Assembly: GCA_913031595.1 (NCBI GenBank)
Contig: CAJWCP010000007.1
Span: 1 to 51,905, forward strand
DNA length: 51,905 nt
Direction: 5' to 3'
From: an uncultured Flavobacteriales bacterium
GTDB lineage: Bacteria; Bacteroidota; Bacteroidia; Flavobacteriales; BACL11
Shown: piece by piece, positions 1 through 10,025 of the stretch
Position numbering within the stretch: position 1 is the first letter of the stretch
Layout: each line of letters starts with the position of its first letter
The notes under the pieces: generated by a model
Seen by the model: only the letters and a program-made list of their open reading frames with translations
The model's database searches: none
Told to the model about the DNA's origin: nothing
Position numbers and translations under genes: made by a program

Positions 1-1132
1 TATTTGAACTTGATTGACAATATGATAAAGTGGAAACTGTTCCAGGAGGAGTTGTAGAACCCTGAATAGAAAGACTTGCCGTTCCATTACCAACACCAGG
101 ACAACTCTCATTAGTGGTATTTACAGTAACTAATAACTCCTCTGGCTCATAAATAATGACAGTATCTGAATAAATACAACTATTATTGTCTGTTATAGTA
201 TAACTATAAATACCTGCACTAAGATTTGTTGCAGTTTGTGTTGTTTGTCCATCAGACCATAAATAAGAATTTATTTGAGAAGCAGAATTAATAGAAGCAG
301 TACCATCGCTAAATCCATTACAACTAACATTATTGGTAATTGTTGAGGCAGATATAGGGGAAGGTTCTCCAACTATTAAATTATTAATAGTTTCTGTACA
401 ATTAAGAGCATCTGTCACTGTTACATGATAGATTCCAGGAGATAAATTATTGATAGAAGGGTTTGTCGAATTATTTGACCATACATACGTGTATGGAGGG
501 ACTCCTCCTGAAATATTTAAACTAATACTTCCATCAGAATAACCATAACAACTTACATTATTAATATTAGAACTTAATGTAATTCCACTATTGATTGCTC
601 CTGAATATATAGAATATGGCACTATTGAGCAACAATTACCATTAGACCAGCCTCCTGTTTGACAATCTCCAATAACACTCATTCCGATAGATAAATCTTG
701 TGGAGTACAGGATGATCCAACAGTAACTTGAAAACTCATTAAAAAAGGACCTGTAGAAGATGAACCCCAATCAGAATTAACACCAGCTGTATTAATAAAG
801 CGCCAACCTGGCCCAAAATTTAAACTACTAGGAAAAGTGTGTTGCGTATCCCATTGCCAATAACCTGTACCCTGCCAATCATTTGTATTTGGGTTTCCTG
901 GATTTGATAACGGTGTGAGATTTGTCCATCCTGCACCTAAATTAATATCAAAAGCAATAATCCAGTTGACATTTACCTGAGTAAAACTACTTAAAGTATA
1001 ATTTACAGTTACAACCTGACCAGGAGAATAAGGTCCACCAGGGTTCAAAGTATAAGTCTGTGGACCCACACATTGTGATCTTGCTGAATAAACAAAAACA
1101 CTTAATAATAATATGTAAATTAATCTTTGCAA
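1..1132 (-). CDS. Secreted SprB-repeat protein, N-terminal part (runs off the window)
   Basis: The frame is open from a TTG at 1132 to the left edge, so about 377 N-terminal residues are visible and the C-terminus lies outside. The first 20 residues (MQRLIYILLLSVFVYSARSQ) form a signal peptide. No ATG lies between the upstream in-frame TAG and this TTG, so TTG is the likely start. Residues about 20-170 form a beta-rich region. At least two SprB-type repeats follow, each with a start like NVSCYGYSDGS, a Y-x-W-S-(N/D)-(N/G) core and a P/A-G-I-Y-x-x-T-V-T-D end, and a third begins near ESCPGVGNG. Such repeats occur in gliding adhesins and other surface proteins exported by T9SS. A C-terminal sorting domain is expected but not visible. 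The ligand is unknown. Confidence 0.8.
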   Translation of the reverse strand, partial: MQRLIYILLLSVFVYSARSQCVGPQTYTLNPGGPYSPGQVVTVNYTLSSFTQVNVNWIIAFDINLGAGWTNLTPLSNPGNPNTNDWQGTGYWQWDTQHTFPSSLNFGPGWRFINTAGVNSDWGSSSTGPFLMSFQVTVGSSCTPQDLSIGMSVIGDCQTGGWSNGNCCSIVPYSIYSGAINSGITLSSNINNVSCYGYSDGSISLNISGGVPPYTYVWSNNSTNPSINNLSPGIYHVTVTDALNCTETINNLIVGEPSPISASTITNNVSCNGFSDGTASINSASQINSYLWSDGQTTQTATNLSAGIYSYTITDNNSCIYSDTVIIYEPEELLVTVNTTNESCPGVGNGTASLSIQGSTTPPGTVSTLSYCQSSSN

Positions 1133-1169
1133 AACTCGTTTTGCAAAATTACAAAATATAGACTAAATA

Positions 1170-2471
1170 CTAATTTACAGGGACCAACTCATAATTTTTA
1201 TAATGATATAAAGGAGCTTTCATGTTAATTCTACCTCCTTTACTTAATCTTCTAAATTGAAATTTTCTAAAATCAGAAAAGAAATGCATAATAATATTAT
1301 ATCCAACATATGTATACTTCCCTTGATTAGTATTATATCGCTGTTCAAAAAGATCTAAGAATGCTTTATCATGTTTATTATTATAATTAAAAGAATTAGA
1401 TATAGGTAAATGAACATCTAATTCCATTAGATTTCCTATATCTAAATTGTCATACCTCTTCCAAGCATCTAATCCAAAAACTATTGAAACGGAATCCATA
1501 ATACCAATAGAAGCCAATAATTTACTTACAAATGCTTGATTTGATGAGGGTATAATTACAACTTGAAAATCGGAAAATATATTACGTAAACTATCAACAT
1601 GTGTATGCTCAATCTCAAAAAGATTAATTTTCCTATTATCTTTTTTATATATCTTATTTATATATTCAGCAATCTCACTATCTCTTTTTTGATATAAAAC
1701 CATAACCTTCTTCTTTTTATAACGATTAAGAACTTTCTTGCTAATAATTAATTGTTGGCTTTCTACAGTAGGAGATATCTGAAATACTGCGCTAAACTTC
1801 CTCACACTATTAGTTAATCTTGACAAAGGGTTTATAAGAATTTTATCTTTAGATTTACCATATTTTCTACATAATATATTAAAGTTTCTTGCATGAAGAG
1901 GACCTATAATTATATCCATGTCATCTAATAATCCTGAAGTAACAAGATTTTTTACTTTTAATGAATCCTTATTAGTATCAAAAGTATGTAGTACAATCTC
2001 TTTACCCTGATTTCTTAAAGAATCCAAAGCTAAAGTAACACCAATATGAAAAGAAAGAGCAGCTTCTGATAAATTATAATAAATAGATTCAATATTATCA
2101 GTATCCTCAAAATCATTAAACATAGTGTCATTCTTAATTAAATAATAAGGCATTAATAATGCTAAATTAAGTTCTTCCTCATTAGAATTATAATGTTTCT
2201 TATGCTCTAAAGAAGAAGTGTTATTAAGATTAACAGGAATATATAATAATTGATTATATGTAAGTCTACTATTAAGCTCATTAGCCTTAATAATTTCAGA
2301 CACTTTAACATTATGTAATTTAGAAATCTTATTTAATGATTCTCCAGCTTTTACAAAATGTTCAACATATAATACTCCTTCAAACTCTACTGTATCTCGT
2401 ACTATTTTAGCATTTACATTTAAAATACTAATAAAAAATACTAATAATAATATATACCTAATTATTCCCAT
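1170..2471 (-). CDS. LysM domain protein with periplasmic-binding-protein-like region
   Basis: 433 residues. A signal peptide (residues 1-21, ending NVNA) is followed by a LysM domain at about 37-82 ([16 protein letters not shown], then NQLLYIPVN), which normally binds peptidoglycan. The remainder (about 100-430) resembles a type 1 periplasmic-binding fold: alternating strands and helices with segments such as [14 protein letters not shown] and [11 protein letters not shown]. This LysM plus PBP1-like architecture is known in Bacteroidota; its ligand is not established. The start codon overlaps the 3' end of guaA by 10 bases, so the two are probably co-transcribed and translationally coupled. 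It is predicted to act in the periplasm. Without further motifs I would not call it a transporter subunit, because no ABC permease or ATPase genes are nearby. Confidence 0.82.
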   Translation of the reverse strand: MGIIRYILLLVFFISILNVNAKIVRDTVEFEGVLYVEHFVKAGESLNKISKLHNVKVSEIIKANELNSRLTYNQLLYIPVNLNNTSSLEHKKHYNSNEEELNLALLMPYYLIKNDTMFNDFEDTDNIESIYYNLSEAALSFHIGVTLALDSLRNQGKEIVLHTFDTNKDSLKVKNLVTSGLLDDMDIIIGPLHARNFNILCRKYGKSKDKILINPLSRLTNSVRKFSAVFQISPTVESQQLIISKKVLNRYKKKKVMVLYQKRDSEIAEYINKIYKKDNRKINLFEIEHTHVDSLRNIFSDFQVVIIPSSNQAFVSKLLASIGIMDSVSIVFGLDAWKRYDNLDIGNLMELDVHLPISNSFNYNNKHDKAFLDLFEQRYNTNQGKYTYVGYNIIMHFFSDFRKFQFRRLSKGGRINMKAPLYHYKNYELVPVN

Positions 2472-3997
2472 TCAATAGTTGCAGGAGGTTTAGAGCTAAT
2501 ATCATATACAACACGGTTAACTCCTTTCACTTTATTAATAATATCATTAGAAACTTTTGCTAAAAAATCATAAGGAAGATGAACCCAGTCAGCAGTCATT
2601 CCATCTGTGGATTCAACAGCTCGTAATACGACAGCATTTTCATATGTCCTCTCATCTCCCATAACACCAACGGACTGTACAGGTAAAAAGACTACACCTG
2701 CTTGCCAAACTTTAGTATATAAACCTTCTGATTTTAAAGACTCTATAAATATATAATCAGCCTCTTGTAATACCTGCACTTTTTCTTTAGTAATACTACC
2801 TAATATACGAATTCCAAGCCCTGGACCTGGAAAAGGATGTCTATCTAGAATTTCATTATCAATACCCATAGATCTTCCGATTTTTCTCACTTCATCTTTA
2901 AATAAAGTCTTAAGTGGTTCTATAACTTTCAATTTCATATAATCAGGTAAACCTCCAACATTATGATGAGATTTTATCGTAGCTGAAGGACCTCCAGTAG
3001 CAGAAATTGATTCTATTACATCCGGATAAATAGTCCCTTGAGCTAACCATTCTACATTATCAATCTCCTTCGCTTTTTCATCAAAAACATCAATAAAAAT
3101 AGAACCTATTATTTTACGTTTTTTTTCTGGCTCTGAAACATCTTTTAATGCATTATAGAATAAATCTTTAGCATCAACACCCTGAATATTCAAACCCATT
3201 CCTTTATATTGATCTAATACACTCTGAAACTCATTTTTCCTTAGAAGTCCGTTATCTACAAATATACAATATAGATTATCTCCTATTGCTTGCTTTAAAA
3301 GCATAGCTGCAACAGTAGAGTCTACTCCTCCAGACAATCCCAAAACAACCTTACCACTTCCTATTCTTTCTTGTATATCTAATACCGTTTCTTCAATAAA
3401 TGCATTAGGAGTCCAATCTTGAGAAAAACCACAAATATTAACTAGAAAATTCTCTAAAATAGTAGCGCCCTCTATAGTATGATAGACTTCTGGATGAAAC
3501 TGTAATCCATAAGTCAATTCATTATCAACTTTAAAAGCCGCAATTTGAATATTATGAGTTGAAGCAATAACCTCATAATCATCTGGAAGTGTCTCAATAG
3601 TATCCCCATGACTCATCCAAACTTGTGAATTTAAAGAAATGCTTTCTAATAATTTATTAGAAGAGGCTACAAAAGATAAATTTGCTCGACCATATTCTCT
3701 TATTTTGGAAGGCACAACTGTCCCTCCGTACCTGTGAGCTAAATATTGTGCCCCATAACAAATTCCAAGTAAAGGAAGCTTACCTTTAATTTTAGATAAA
3801 TCAAAATCAGGACCATCTAAATCATGTACTGAATGAGGAGAGCCAGACAAAATTACTGCATTCCACCCATCATTAATATCTGGCAACTTATTATAAGGAT
3901 GTATTTCAGAATAAATATTTAACTCTCTTACACGTCTAGCTATTAACTGGGTATATTGAGAACCAAAATCTAAGATTAATATTTTCTCGTGACTCAT
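2462..3997 (-). CDS. guaA: GMP synthase (glutamine-hydrolysing)
   Basis: 511 residues, the usual length. It converts XMP to GMP using ATP and glutamine, the last step of de novo guanine nucleotide synthesis, in the cytoplasm. The N-terminal class I glutamine amidotransferase domain (about 5-190) has the nucleophile in GICYGAQ (Cys80) and the His/Glu pair in [10 protein letters not shown]. The ATP pyrophosphatase domain carries the PP-loop [10 protein letters not shown] near residues 220-230. The C-terminal dimerisation domain ends in the family's typical PPATIEWE. It lies 9 bases downstream of bshC and overlaps the LysM gene. No purine riboswitch is seen, because there is no room upstream. 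Confidence 0.97.
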   Translation of the reverse strand: MSHEKILILDFGSQYTQLIARRVRELNIYSEIHPYNKLPDINDGWNAVILSGSPHSVHDLDGPDFDLSKIKGKLPLLGICYGAQYLAHRYGGTVVPSKIREYGRANLSFVASSNKLLESISLNSQVWMSHGDTIETLPDDYEVIASTHNIQIAAFKVDNELTYGLQFHPEVYHTIEGATILENFLVNICGFSQDWTPNAFIEETVLDIQERIGSGKVVLGLSGGVDSTVAAMLLKQAIGDNLYCIFVDNGLLRKNEFQSVLDQYKGMGLNIQGVDAKDLFYNALKDVSEPEKKRKIIGSIFIDVFDEKAKEIDNVEWLAQGTIYPDVIESISATGGPSATIKSHHNVGGLPDYMKLKVIEPLKTLFKDEVRKIGRSMGIDNEILDRHPFPGPGLGIRILGSITKEKVQVLQEADYIFIESLKSEGLYTKVWQAGVVFLPVQSVGVMGDERTYENAVVLRAVESTDGMTADWVHLPYDFLAKVSNDIINKVKGVNRVVYDISSKPPATIEWE

Positions 3998-4006
3998 ATA
4001 TAAGCT

Positions 4007-5542
4007 TTAATTGGTTAAAACTACAAAATTAGAATCGAGTGGATTTAAACTTTGTTTTAATATTTTAATAAAGTTTTCCCCATGTTCCAAATAAAAAGGA
4101 ATAAAAGTGTCGTAACGTTCTTGCAAATTATTATTTGGGAACAATTGTTTTTTTAATTTACTAATCTGATTTATAGCACTCTTATCTTTTTGTTTTGCCA
4201 ATCGTATAAACTTTAACCCTAATCTATCCAATATTTTTAATTGTTTATTTAATTCTGATTTAATATGGTTTTTTACTCCTTGATCAATAGCCTTGTCTAA
4301 TAAAGAAGAATAAATTCTTATCATAGCTTGCTTTTCATTAAGAATAGAAATATCAGATATGCTTTTAGACATAATGTATTGCTTCTGCAAAACATGCTCA
4401 TCTTTAAAAAGATCTAATAGATTAAAATTAAAGGAATCCAACTTCTTTTTCTGTTTATCTGAGATAATTAGAATAGAATTTCTTAATATTAATATAGGAA
4501 AAGGAATATTACTGTAATCAAATATAGATTTAAGTTGCAACCAATATCCTATCTCTGCACTTCCTCCTACATAAGCAAGATTAGGTAGTATACTTTCTTG
4601 ATAAAGAGGTCTTAATAAAACGTTAGGACTAAACCTTTCTGGATAAGCATCTATTTCTTCCTCTGATATTGCTTCAGTGATTAAAACTCTATGATCATCT
4701 AATAATTTAAAAAAATTAATTTCTCGAAAAAAAGCTTGAGGAGTATACATCATTTTAGTCAGATTAATACTAGATTGCTCTATCTTCTTAAAAAAAGCAT
4801 TTTCTAATATATCTTTCTTAATATATGGAATAAACTCTCTTTTTAATTCCTTATCATCTCCATCAATTACAACAATACCATAATCACCAAAAAGATAATT
4901 AATTAAATATCTTGTAGCATCAGAAAGATTTTTATGTTTTAAATAAGCATTATGAAAAATATCAACTAATTGCTCTGCATGCTTACTTTCTCCCATGATA
5001 TTTTTAAGTTCATCTATCACTTCTTTTATATTGTTTAAATTCATTCTGCCAACAGGACCTTCCTGTCTAGAATTCCATTCAATTTTCTTGCCAAAAAGGT
5101 TAATATGATTAATTTCTTGAAAATCATGATCTTCTGTTGCCATCCAAAAAATAGGGACAAAATTATTTACAGGATATTTTTCCTTCAGTTTTTCAGCTAA
5201 ATTAATAGCTGATATTATTTTATAAAAGAAATATAAGGGGCCTGTAAACAAGCTAAGCTGATGACCAGTAGTTACAGTAAAAGTATTGTTTTCTTTTATT
5301 AACTGTATATTAATTTCAGATTGCTCAGAAACAGAAACCACAGAGTTCTGCTTTTCTAAAACTGAACTCAATAACTCTCTATTTATATTATTCTTAGATT
5401 GTTGCTCAATTTGTTTCTGAAAAACATCTAAATCTGGGAAATGATTAATAAAGGGCTGTAATTTTTCTTCTTGATTGATATAATCTATGATTAACCTTGA
5501 TGATAGATTTGTTTTTTTATATGGAATTCTATAAGCCTTCAA
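4007..5542 (-). CDS. bshC: Bacillithiol synthase, cysteine-adding enzyme BshC
   Basis: 511 residues. BshC adds cysteine to GlcN-malate, the last step in making bacillithiol, the low-molecular-weight thiol used in place of glutathione by Bacillota and many Bacteroidota. Family marks are the N-terminal RIPYKKTNLSS, VTTGHQLSLFTGPLYFFYK near residues 90-110, and PIFWMATEDHDFQEIN soon after. A coiled-coil segment with many Lys and Gln residues follows near 400-480. The only start that preserves the conserved N-terminus is TTG at 5542; the upstream in-frame codon is the mnmA stop (TAG). It sits 3 bases after mnmA, in an operon-like run with guaA. bshA and bshB are not in this window. Confidence 0.93.
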   Translation of the reverse strand: MKAYRIPYKKTNLSSRLIIDYINQEEKLQPFINHFPDLDVFQKQIEQQSKNNINRELLSSVLEKQNSVVSVSEQSEINIQLIKENNTFTVTTGHQLSLFTGPLYFFYKIISAINLAEKLKEKYPVNNFVPIFWMATEDHDFQEINHINLFGKKIEWNSRQEGPVGRMNLNNIKEVIDELKNIMGESKHAEQLVDIFHNAYLKHKNLSDATRYLINYLFGDYGIVVIDGDDKELKREFIPYIKKDILENAFFKKIEQSSINLTKMMYTPQAFFREINFFKLLDDHRVLITEAISEEEIDAYPERFSPNVLLRPLYQESILPNLAYVGGSAEIGYWLQLKSIFDYSNIPFPILILRNSILIISDKQKKKLDSFNFNLLDLFKDEHVLQKQYIMSKSISDISILNEKQAMIRIYSSLLDKAIDQGVKNHIKSELNKQLKILDRLGLKFIRLAKQKDKSAINQISKLKKQLFPNNNLQERYDTFIPFYLEHGENFIKILKQSLNPLDSNFVVLTN

Positions 5543-5545
5543 AAT

Positions 5546-6634
5546 CTATTTCTTCATTATAAAACCCCCTGCTATTAGGTCTTCACCTTCATAAATAGCA
5601 GCTGATTGTCCCGGAGCTATACCTTCTACTTTTTTATGAAATAAAACTTTTAAAGCATCACCATGATTAGTTATAGTTGCCATCTCTCCTTTATGTTTAT
5701 AGCGTACTTTTACTAAACACTGCATTCCATCAATAATCTTAGAATATTTTACATAATTAATGTTCTGGACATACATCTCTTGCTTCTGCAAATCTTGTTT
5801 ACTACCTACTGTAACCGTATTCTGATCAGCATCGATACCTATTACATATGTAGCTTCAGAACCTAATGAAACACCTAATTTTCTTTGACCGATTGTATAA
5901 AAAGGATAACCATCATGTGTTCCTACAACAGTTCCATCAGATTTAATAAATTTTCCTCCTTGAACCTTCTCTTGCAATCCTTTCACTCTTCTTTTTAAAA
6001 AACTTCTGTAGTCATTATCAGGTATAAAACAAATCTCATAACTTTCATTCTTTTCAGCAAGCTCTTTATAACCTCTATCCAAAGCCATTTTTTTTATGTC
6101 TTTTTTATGATACTTTCCCATAGGAAAGATGGTTCTTTTAAGACATTCTTGACTAACACCCCACAAAACATAAGATTGATCTTTACTTTCATCTAATCCT
6201 TTAAAAACAACATATCTGCCATTCTCTTCTCTTATTTGAGCATAGTGACCTGTCGCTATATACTTACAATTCAACATGTCTGCTCTTTTCAACAATGCTT
6301 CCCACTTAATGTAAGTGTTACAGAGAACACAAGGATTAGGAGTTCTACCGGCAATATACTCATCAACAAAATTATCAATAATAGAATCTCCAAATTCTTC
6401 GCGAATATCTAATATAGTATGTGGAAAACCACAATCGACTGCTAATTGCCTTGCATCATTAATAGAATCTAAACTACAGCACCCTGTTTCTTTCTTGTTC
6501 CCTCCTGAACTTTCATAGTCCCAAGTTTTCATAGTAAGTCCTATAACTTCATAACCAGATTCATGTAAAATTAACGAAGCCATGGTACTATCAATACCTC
6601 CACTCATCGCCATTAAGACTCTTCCTTTACTCAT
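5546..6634 (-). CDS. mnmA: tRNA-specific 2-thiouridylase MnmA
   Basis: 362 residues, normal for the family. It activates uridine 34 of Lys, Glu and Gln tRNAs with ATP and installs sulfur to give 2-thiouridine. The PP-loop SGGIDST is at residues 11-17. The two catalytic cysteines are Cys102 in NPCVLCN and Cys202 in YEICFIPD. The segment GHYAQI and the C-terminal GQSAAIYEGE barrel region also match. The ATG overlaps the stop of the upstream MORN-repeat gene in an ATGA arrangement, and bshC follows after 3 bases, so these genes are probably one transcript. It acts in the cytoplasm with a sulfur relay that is not encoded here. Confidence 0.96.
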   Translation of the reverse strand: MSKGRVLMAMSGGIDSTMASLILHESGYEVIGLTMKTWDYESSGGNKKETGCCSLDSINDARQLAVDCGFPHTILDIREEFGDSIIDNFVDEYIAGRTPNPCVLCNTYIKWEALLKRADMLNCKYIATGHYAQIREENGRYVVFKGLDESKDQSYVLWGVSQECLKRTIFPMGKYHKKDIKKMALDRGYKELAEKNESYEICFIPDNDYRSFLKRRVKGLQEKVQGGKFIKSDGTVVGTHDGYPFYTIGQRKLGVSLGSEATYVIGIDADQNTVTVGSKQDLQKQEMYVQNINYVKYSKIIDGMQCLVKVRYKHKGEMATITNHGDALKVLFHKKVEGIAPGQSAAIYEGEDLIAGGFIMKK

Positions 6635-7284
6635 TTATACTTAATTATTGTATCCATTTCTCCTGTTTTACTAAAATATTTCCAAACACCTTTCCTTAAA
6701 TCTTTATTATAAAACCCCACATAAGATTTAGATCCATCAATATAAAATGCTTCGACAGGACCATTACGCTTTCCTTTTTTATACACAAGTTCTACTTTAA
6801 CATTACCATTATCAAAAAACTGGACAAATTTACCATCTTTAATCCCATTAACCCAAATTTGAATCTGATAAAGTAATCCATTAGGATAATATGTTTTTAC
6901 AAATCCATGAAATAAACCATTTGAATATTGTTCTTTAAGAAGAAGGGTGCTATCTTTAGAATAATAATTCCAAGTACTATCTTTCATTTCATCAACATAG
7001 ATACCCGAAGCTTTAATATATCCATTCTTATAGAAAATATGAGCAGTTGAAGCTTTACCATCATTAAAAAAATTCCTCTTAGCCTTTAGTTGACCTGTAG
7101 GATAATAATAATAAAAAATTCCATAAGGCTTACCATCCTTAAACTGCCCTTCATACTTTATTGAACCATTAGTATATGTTTGCGTCCATTCCCCCTGTTT
7201 ATGATTATCAGAGTCTATTTTATTTTTCAACTGACCATAAGACAAAAAAGGTAAAAGAAACAATATGAAAAATATTATTCTCAT
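6631..7284 (-). CDS. Secreted MORN-repeat (YwqK-like) protein
   Basis: About 217 residues from the ATG at 7284. A TTG 18 bases further upstream is in frame, but it falls inside a likely promoter box (TATATTTG) and lengthens the signal peptide unnaturally. The signal peptide is MRIIFFILFLLPFLSYGQ. The mature part is a chain of about seven MORN-type repeats, with G-x-x-x-Y-Y-P-N/T-G-Q/L-L pattern segments such as YYPTGQLKA and YYPNGLLYQ. Databases often label this family a toxin-antitoxin antitoxin (YwqK), but nothing here supports that: no toxin is adjacent and the protein is exported. Its function is unknown; MORN repeats elsewhere bind lipids or proteins. It heads the mnmA-bshC-guaA run. Confidence 0.85.
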   Translation of the reverse strand: MRIIFFILFLLPFLSYGQLKNKIDSDNHKQGEWTQTYTNGSIKYEGQFKDGKPYGIFYYYYPTGQLKAKRNFFNDGKASTAHIFYKNGYIKASGIYVDEMKDSTWNYYSKDSTLLLKEQYSNGLFHGFVKTYYPNGLLYQIQIWVNGIKDGKFVQFFDNGNVKVELVYKKGKRNGPVEAFYIDGSKSYVGFYNKDLRKGVWKYFSKTGEMDTIIKYK

Positions 7285-7299
7285 ACAGAAAAATTTATA

Positions 7300-7307
7300 C
7301 AAATATA
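7300..7307 (-). promoter_or_regulatory. Putative -7 box upstream of the MORN-repeat gene
   Basis: The minus strand reads TATATTTG, a match to the Bacteroidota TAnnTTTG box, 15 bases before the ATG at 7284. No clear TTG -33 element stands at the usual 17-23 base distance, so this rests on the -7 box alone. Confidence 0.4.
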
Positions 7308-7320
7308 ATAAGAAAAGAAA

Positions 7321-8463
7321 TTACTGTTTATTTTTATCTATCATTAAATCTTCTATTCCATCAATAAAACTACTCCAAGAAAATCTTTCTTTTTCATTGA
7401 TCGTATTAGCAGAAAACTGCTCTTCTTTATTATTAAAATAAAAATCAAATATTGCATTAGCAATATCTTCAGGATCCTGACTTGTTACATATCCTACTTG
7501 ATTATCTGGAACAATCTCTGCAAGCCCACCTACATTAGTAACTAACATAGGTCGTTCAAAATGATATGCTATCTGTGTTACTCCACTCTGTGTTGCTGTC
7601 CGATAAGTTTGAGTAATCATATCTGATGCACAGAAATACCATTTTACTTTCTCAGCTGGAATAAAATCACTATGTAAAATAATATTTTGAGTAATATCTA
7701 ACTCTTCTATCAACTCTATATATTCTTTCTTATCATCATAAAATTCACCTGCAACTATTAATTTTATTTTTAATTCTTTTATTCTATCATCTGACATAGC
7801 TTTTAACAGTAAATCTAGACCTTTATATTTTCTAACAAAACCAAAAAAAAGCAAATATCTTTCATTAACATCAAGTCCTAGATTCAATAACGCCTCCTTC
7901 TTACTTATTTTATTTCCAAATATATTGTATATAGGGTGTGGCATAAATCTTTTTTTAATACTACTTGTAAACTGTGACAAATCATCAAGAACTGAAGAAG
8001 AAAGAGCCATAAACGCATCACATCCTCCAATAAAATATTTTGTTAAAATATTATCTCCTATTCTTTTTTCATGAGGGATAATATTATCTGTTATAGCAAG
8101 CACTTTTGTTTTACTTCTTATTAGACGAGCTATTGTACCAAGACATGGAGCCATAAAAGGAATCCAGTATCTAATTATAACATAATCAGGAGATTCCTTT
8201 TTAATTGCATGAGCAACTCTAAACCAATTAAAAGGATTAATAGAATTAATAAGTGTCCTAATCTCTATATCTTTAGGAGCTTCACCAGATTCATATTGAG
8301 TTCTCCCTGGGAAAAGAAAAGAAGGATATTGTAATGTAAATGAAAATAAAACAACATTAATCCCTTTATTATAAAAAGCTTTTCCTAAAGCATTATTAAA
8401 ATTTGATATCCCCCCTCTAAATGGAAATGCAGGACCAATAATAATGACTTTTCGCTGCTTCAA
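7321..8463 (-). CDS. Glycosyltransferase family 4
   Basis: 380 residues with a GT-B fold. The N-terminal acceptor domain opens VIIIGPAFPFRGGISNFN, with a glycine-rich loop. The C-terminal nucleotide-sugar domain contains LLFFGFVRKYKGLDLLLKA (about residue 210), followed by a region with the ERPMLVTNVGGLAEIV motif and its usual glutamate. It transfers a sugar from a nucleotide donor to an unknown acceptor, probably for a surface glycan or lipid. The start is TTG at 8463: the in-frame codon two positions upstream is the stop of the family 2 glycosyltransferase, and no ATG occurs near the conserved N-terminus. The 3-base gap to that gene suggests one operon. Confidence 0.9.
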   Translation of the reverse strand: MKQRKVIIIGPAFPFRGGISNFNNALGKAFYNKGINVVLFSFTLQYPSFLFPGRTQYESGEAPKDIEIRTLINSINPFNWFRVAHAIKKESPDYVIIRYWIPFMAPCLGTIARLIRSKTKVLAITDNIIPHEKRIGDNILTKYFIGGCDAFMALSSSVLDDLSQFTSSIKKRFMPHPIYNIFGNKISKKEALLNLGLDVNERYLLFFGFVRKYKGLDLLLKAMSDDRIKELKIKLIVAGEFYDDKKEYIELIEELDITQNIILHSDFIPAEKVKWYFCASDMITQTYRTATQSGVTQIAYHFERPMLVTNVGGLAEIVPDNQVGYVTSQDPEDIANAIFDFYFNNKEEQFSANTINEKERFSWSSFIDGIEDLMIDKNKQ

Positions 8464-8466
8464 GAT

Positions 8467-9414
8467 CTAAGACTCTTTCTCTATTTGATAATTACTTTTA
8501 TCTAAGTTATTTCGAGCAATCATTTCTGAAATAAAACCTGCTAAAAATAGTTGTATACCAATAATCATTGATGTAAGTGCAATATAAAAACCTGACATGT
8601 CTGCAATGTTACGAGCAGGCAAATCATTAAATAAGAAATATAATTTATTACCTCCTATATAAGCAAATAATCCAAAACCTAACATCGTCATAAGTGTACC
8701 TAATACTCCAAAAAAGTGCATTGGCTTCTTTCCAAAACGTGTAACAAACGTAATTGTTATTAAATCTAAAAAACCATTAAAAAACCGTTCTAAACCAAAT
8801 TTTGTTACACCATATTTTCTAGCCTGATGAACAACAACCTTTTCTGTAATCTTATCAAAGCCTGCCCATTTTGCAAGCACTGGAATATAACGATGCATTT
8901 CTCCATGTACTTGAATTGATTTAACTACTGTATTTTTATATGCTTTTAAACCACAATTAAAATCATGCAAATAAATGCCAGACATAAGACGAGCAGCCCA
9001 ATTAAAAAGCTTGGTAGGTAAAGTTTTAGTAATCGGATCATATCTCTTTTTTTTCCACCCTGAAACTAGATCATAATTCTCAGTTATAATTTTATTATAT
9101 AATGCTGGTATCTCATCAGGACTATCTTGTAAATCTGCATCCATAGTAATAACAACATCTCCTTGAGATCTAGAAAAACCTACATTAAGTGCTGCTGATT
9201 TTCCGTAATTTCTTCTAAATTTAACACCTTTAATATTTTGATTTACTGAACATATATTTTCTATCACCTTCCATGAATTATCTTTACTTCCATCATCAAT
9301 TAGCAATACTTCATAAGAATATTGATGCTGACTCATAACATTTGCTATTAAATCACATAATTCTACTAAAGATTCTTCTTCATTTAGTAAAGGTATGACA
9401 ATACTTATATTCAT
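8467..9414 (-). CDS. Glycosyltransferase family 2, DPM1/ArnC-like, with C-terminal membrane segments
   Basis: 315 residues. The GT-A catalytic domain (about 1-215) shows VIPLLNEEESL, LLIDDGSKDNS and the metal-binding VITMDADLQDSPDE. The central HDFNCGLKAYK and the GVTKFG segment are typical of polyprenyl-phosphate mannosyl/glucosyltransferases. Two membrane helices follow (about 235-257 and 275-300). This layout is found in enzymes that load a sugar or aminoarabinose-type group onto undecaprenyl phosphate at the inner membrane; the actual donor cannot be read from sequence. It lies between a DUF4199 membrane protein and a family 4 glycosyltransferase, which suggests a shared role in envelope glycan or lipid synthesis. 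Confidence 0.92.
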   Translation of the reverse strand: MNISIVIPLLNEEESLVELCDLIANVMSQHQYSYEVLLIDDGSKDNSWKVIENICSVNQNIKGVKFRRNYGKSAALNVGFSRSQGDVVITMDADLQDSPDEIPALYNKIITENYDLVSGWKKKRYDPITKTLPTKLFNWAARLMSGIYLHDFNCGLKAYKNTVVKSIQVHGEMHRYIPVLAKWAGFDKITEKVVVHQARKYGVTKFGLERFFNGFLDLITITFVTRFGKKPMHFFGVLGTLMTMLGFGLFAYIGGNKLYFLFNDLPARNIADMSGFYIALTSMIIGIQLFLAGFISEMIARNNLDKSNYQIEKES

Positions 9415-9423
9415 TATTACATT

Positions 9424-9930
9424 CTATTTAGCATCTGTTTTTTTTAAAAAAGAAGAGAGTATCAGCGAAAAGAAAAAACCAAGAAAAGTACCTTCAAGAA
9501 CTCCCATAATCATTAACCAATGTGGCTGCATCAATTTACCATACATTCCCATTATACCATCAAGATTCTCATCAGAAATTTCTGGACTTTGTTGAAGGAT
9601 TGATTGTTCCGTCATATTTAAGATTTCAGCTATATATTCAGAATCTAAATAAGTAACATAAACTAACGTATAAAAAGCCATTATAACCGAAGAAAAGAAA
9701 CTAATACTTGTTCCTAATTTTAGAGAAAGAGAATAAGAAATACAACCTTGATTTATATTATCACGAAATTGAATAATTGCATAAATTAGAAACACAATTA
9801 TTATTAAAGAATTTAATATAAATGCAGATGTATTTTGCTTAATACTAAGAGCCCAAAATAATAAACTAATCAGCACCAAAAAAGAACCAAGTACTGCTCC
9901 ATAATTCATTGCAAACTTTCTTGTGTCCAT
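9424..9930 (-). CDS. DUF4199 family membrane protein
   Basis: 168 residues from the ATG at 9930; a TTG just upstream is in frame but unneeded. It has four predicted membrane helices (about 9-30, 33-53, 68-92 and 132-160) and a short periplasmic or cytoplasmic loop with an EQSILQQSPEISDEN segment. It matches the Bacteroidota DUF4199 family, whose function is unknown. The gene begins a minus-strand run that continues with two glycosyltransferases, 9 bases before the first, so an accessory role in that pathway is reasonable but inferred only from position. Confidence 0.82.
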   Translation of the reverse strand: MDTRKFAMNYGAVLGSFLVLISLLFWALSIKQNTSAFILNSLIIIVFLIYAIIQFRDNINQGCISYSLSLKLGTSISFFSSVIMAFYTLVYVTYLDSEYIAEILNMTEQSILQQSPEISDENLDGIMGMYGKLMQPHWLMIMGVLEGTFLGFFFSLILSSFLKKTDAK

Positions 9931-9958
9931 CAACTTTATGTTAAGTTTTTATAAAAAG

Positions 9959-9966
9959 CAAATATA
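9959..9966 (-). promoter_or_regulatory. Putative -7 box for the DUF4199-glycosyltransferase operon
   Basis: The minus strand reads TATATTTG (TAnnTTTG consensus), 28 bases before the DUF4199 ATG. It lies back to back with the SRP RNA promoter. No convincing -33 TTG was found. Confidence 0.4.
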
Positions 9967-9988
9967 AAAAATAGAAGTATAAAAATAC

Positions 9989-10019
9989 TTTGTAAAGAAG
10001 ATATATTATATTAGTTTTG
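9989..10019 (+). promoter_or_regulatory. Promoter of the SRP RNA gene
   Basis: TTTG at 9989-9992 and TAGTTTTG at 10012-10019 are separated by 19 bases. This matches the Bacteroidota sigma consensus TTTG-N17-23-TAnnTTTG, and it is the best promoter in the window. The element ends 6 bases before the first base of the SRP RNA stem, the expected distance to a transcription start. Confidence 0.7.
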
Positions 10020-10025
10020 CTTGCG

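Noticed and set aside
6631-7284. Toxin-antitoxin antitoxin, as the YwqK family is often labelled
   Set aside because: The protein has a signal peptide and MORN repeats, and there is no toxin candidate nearby.
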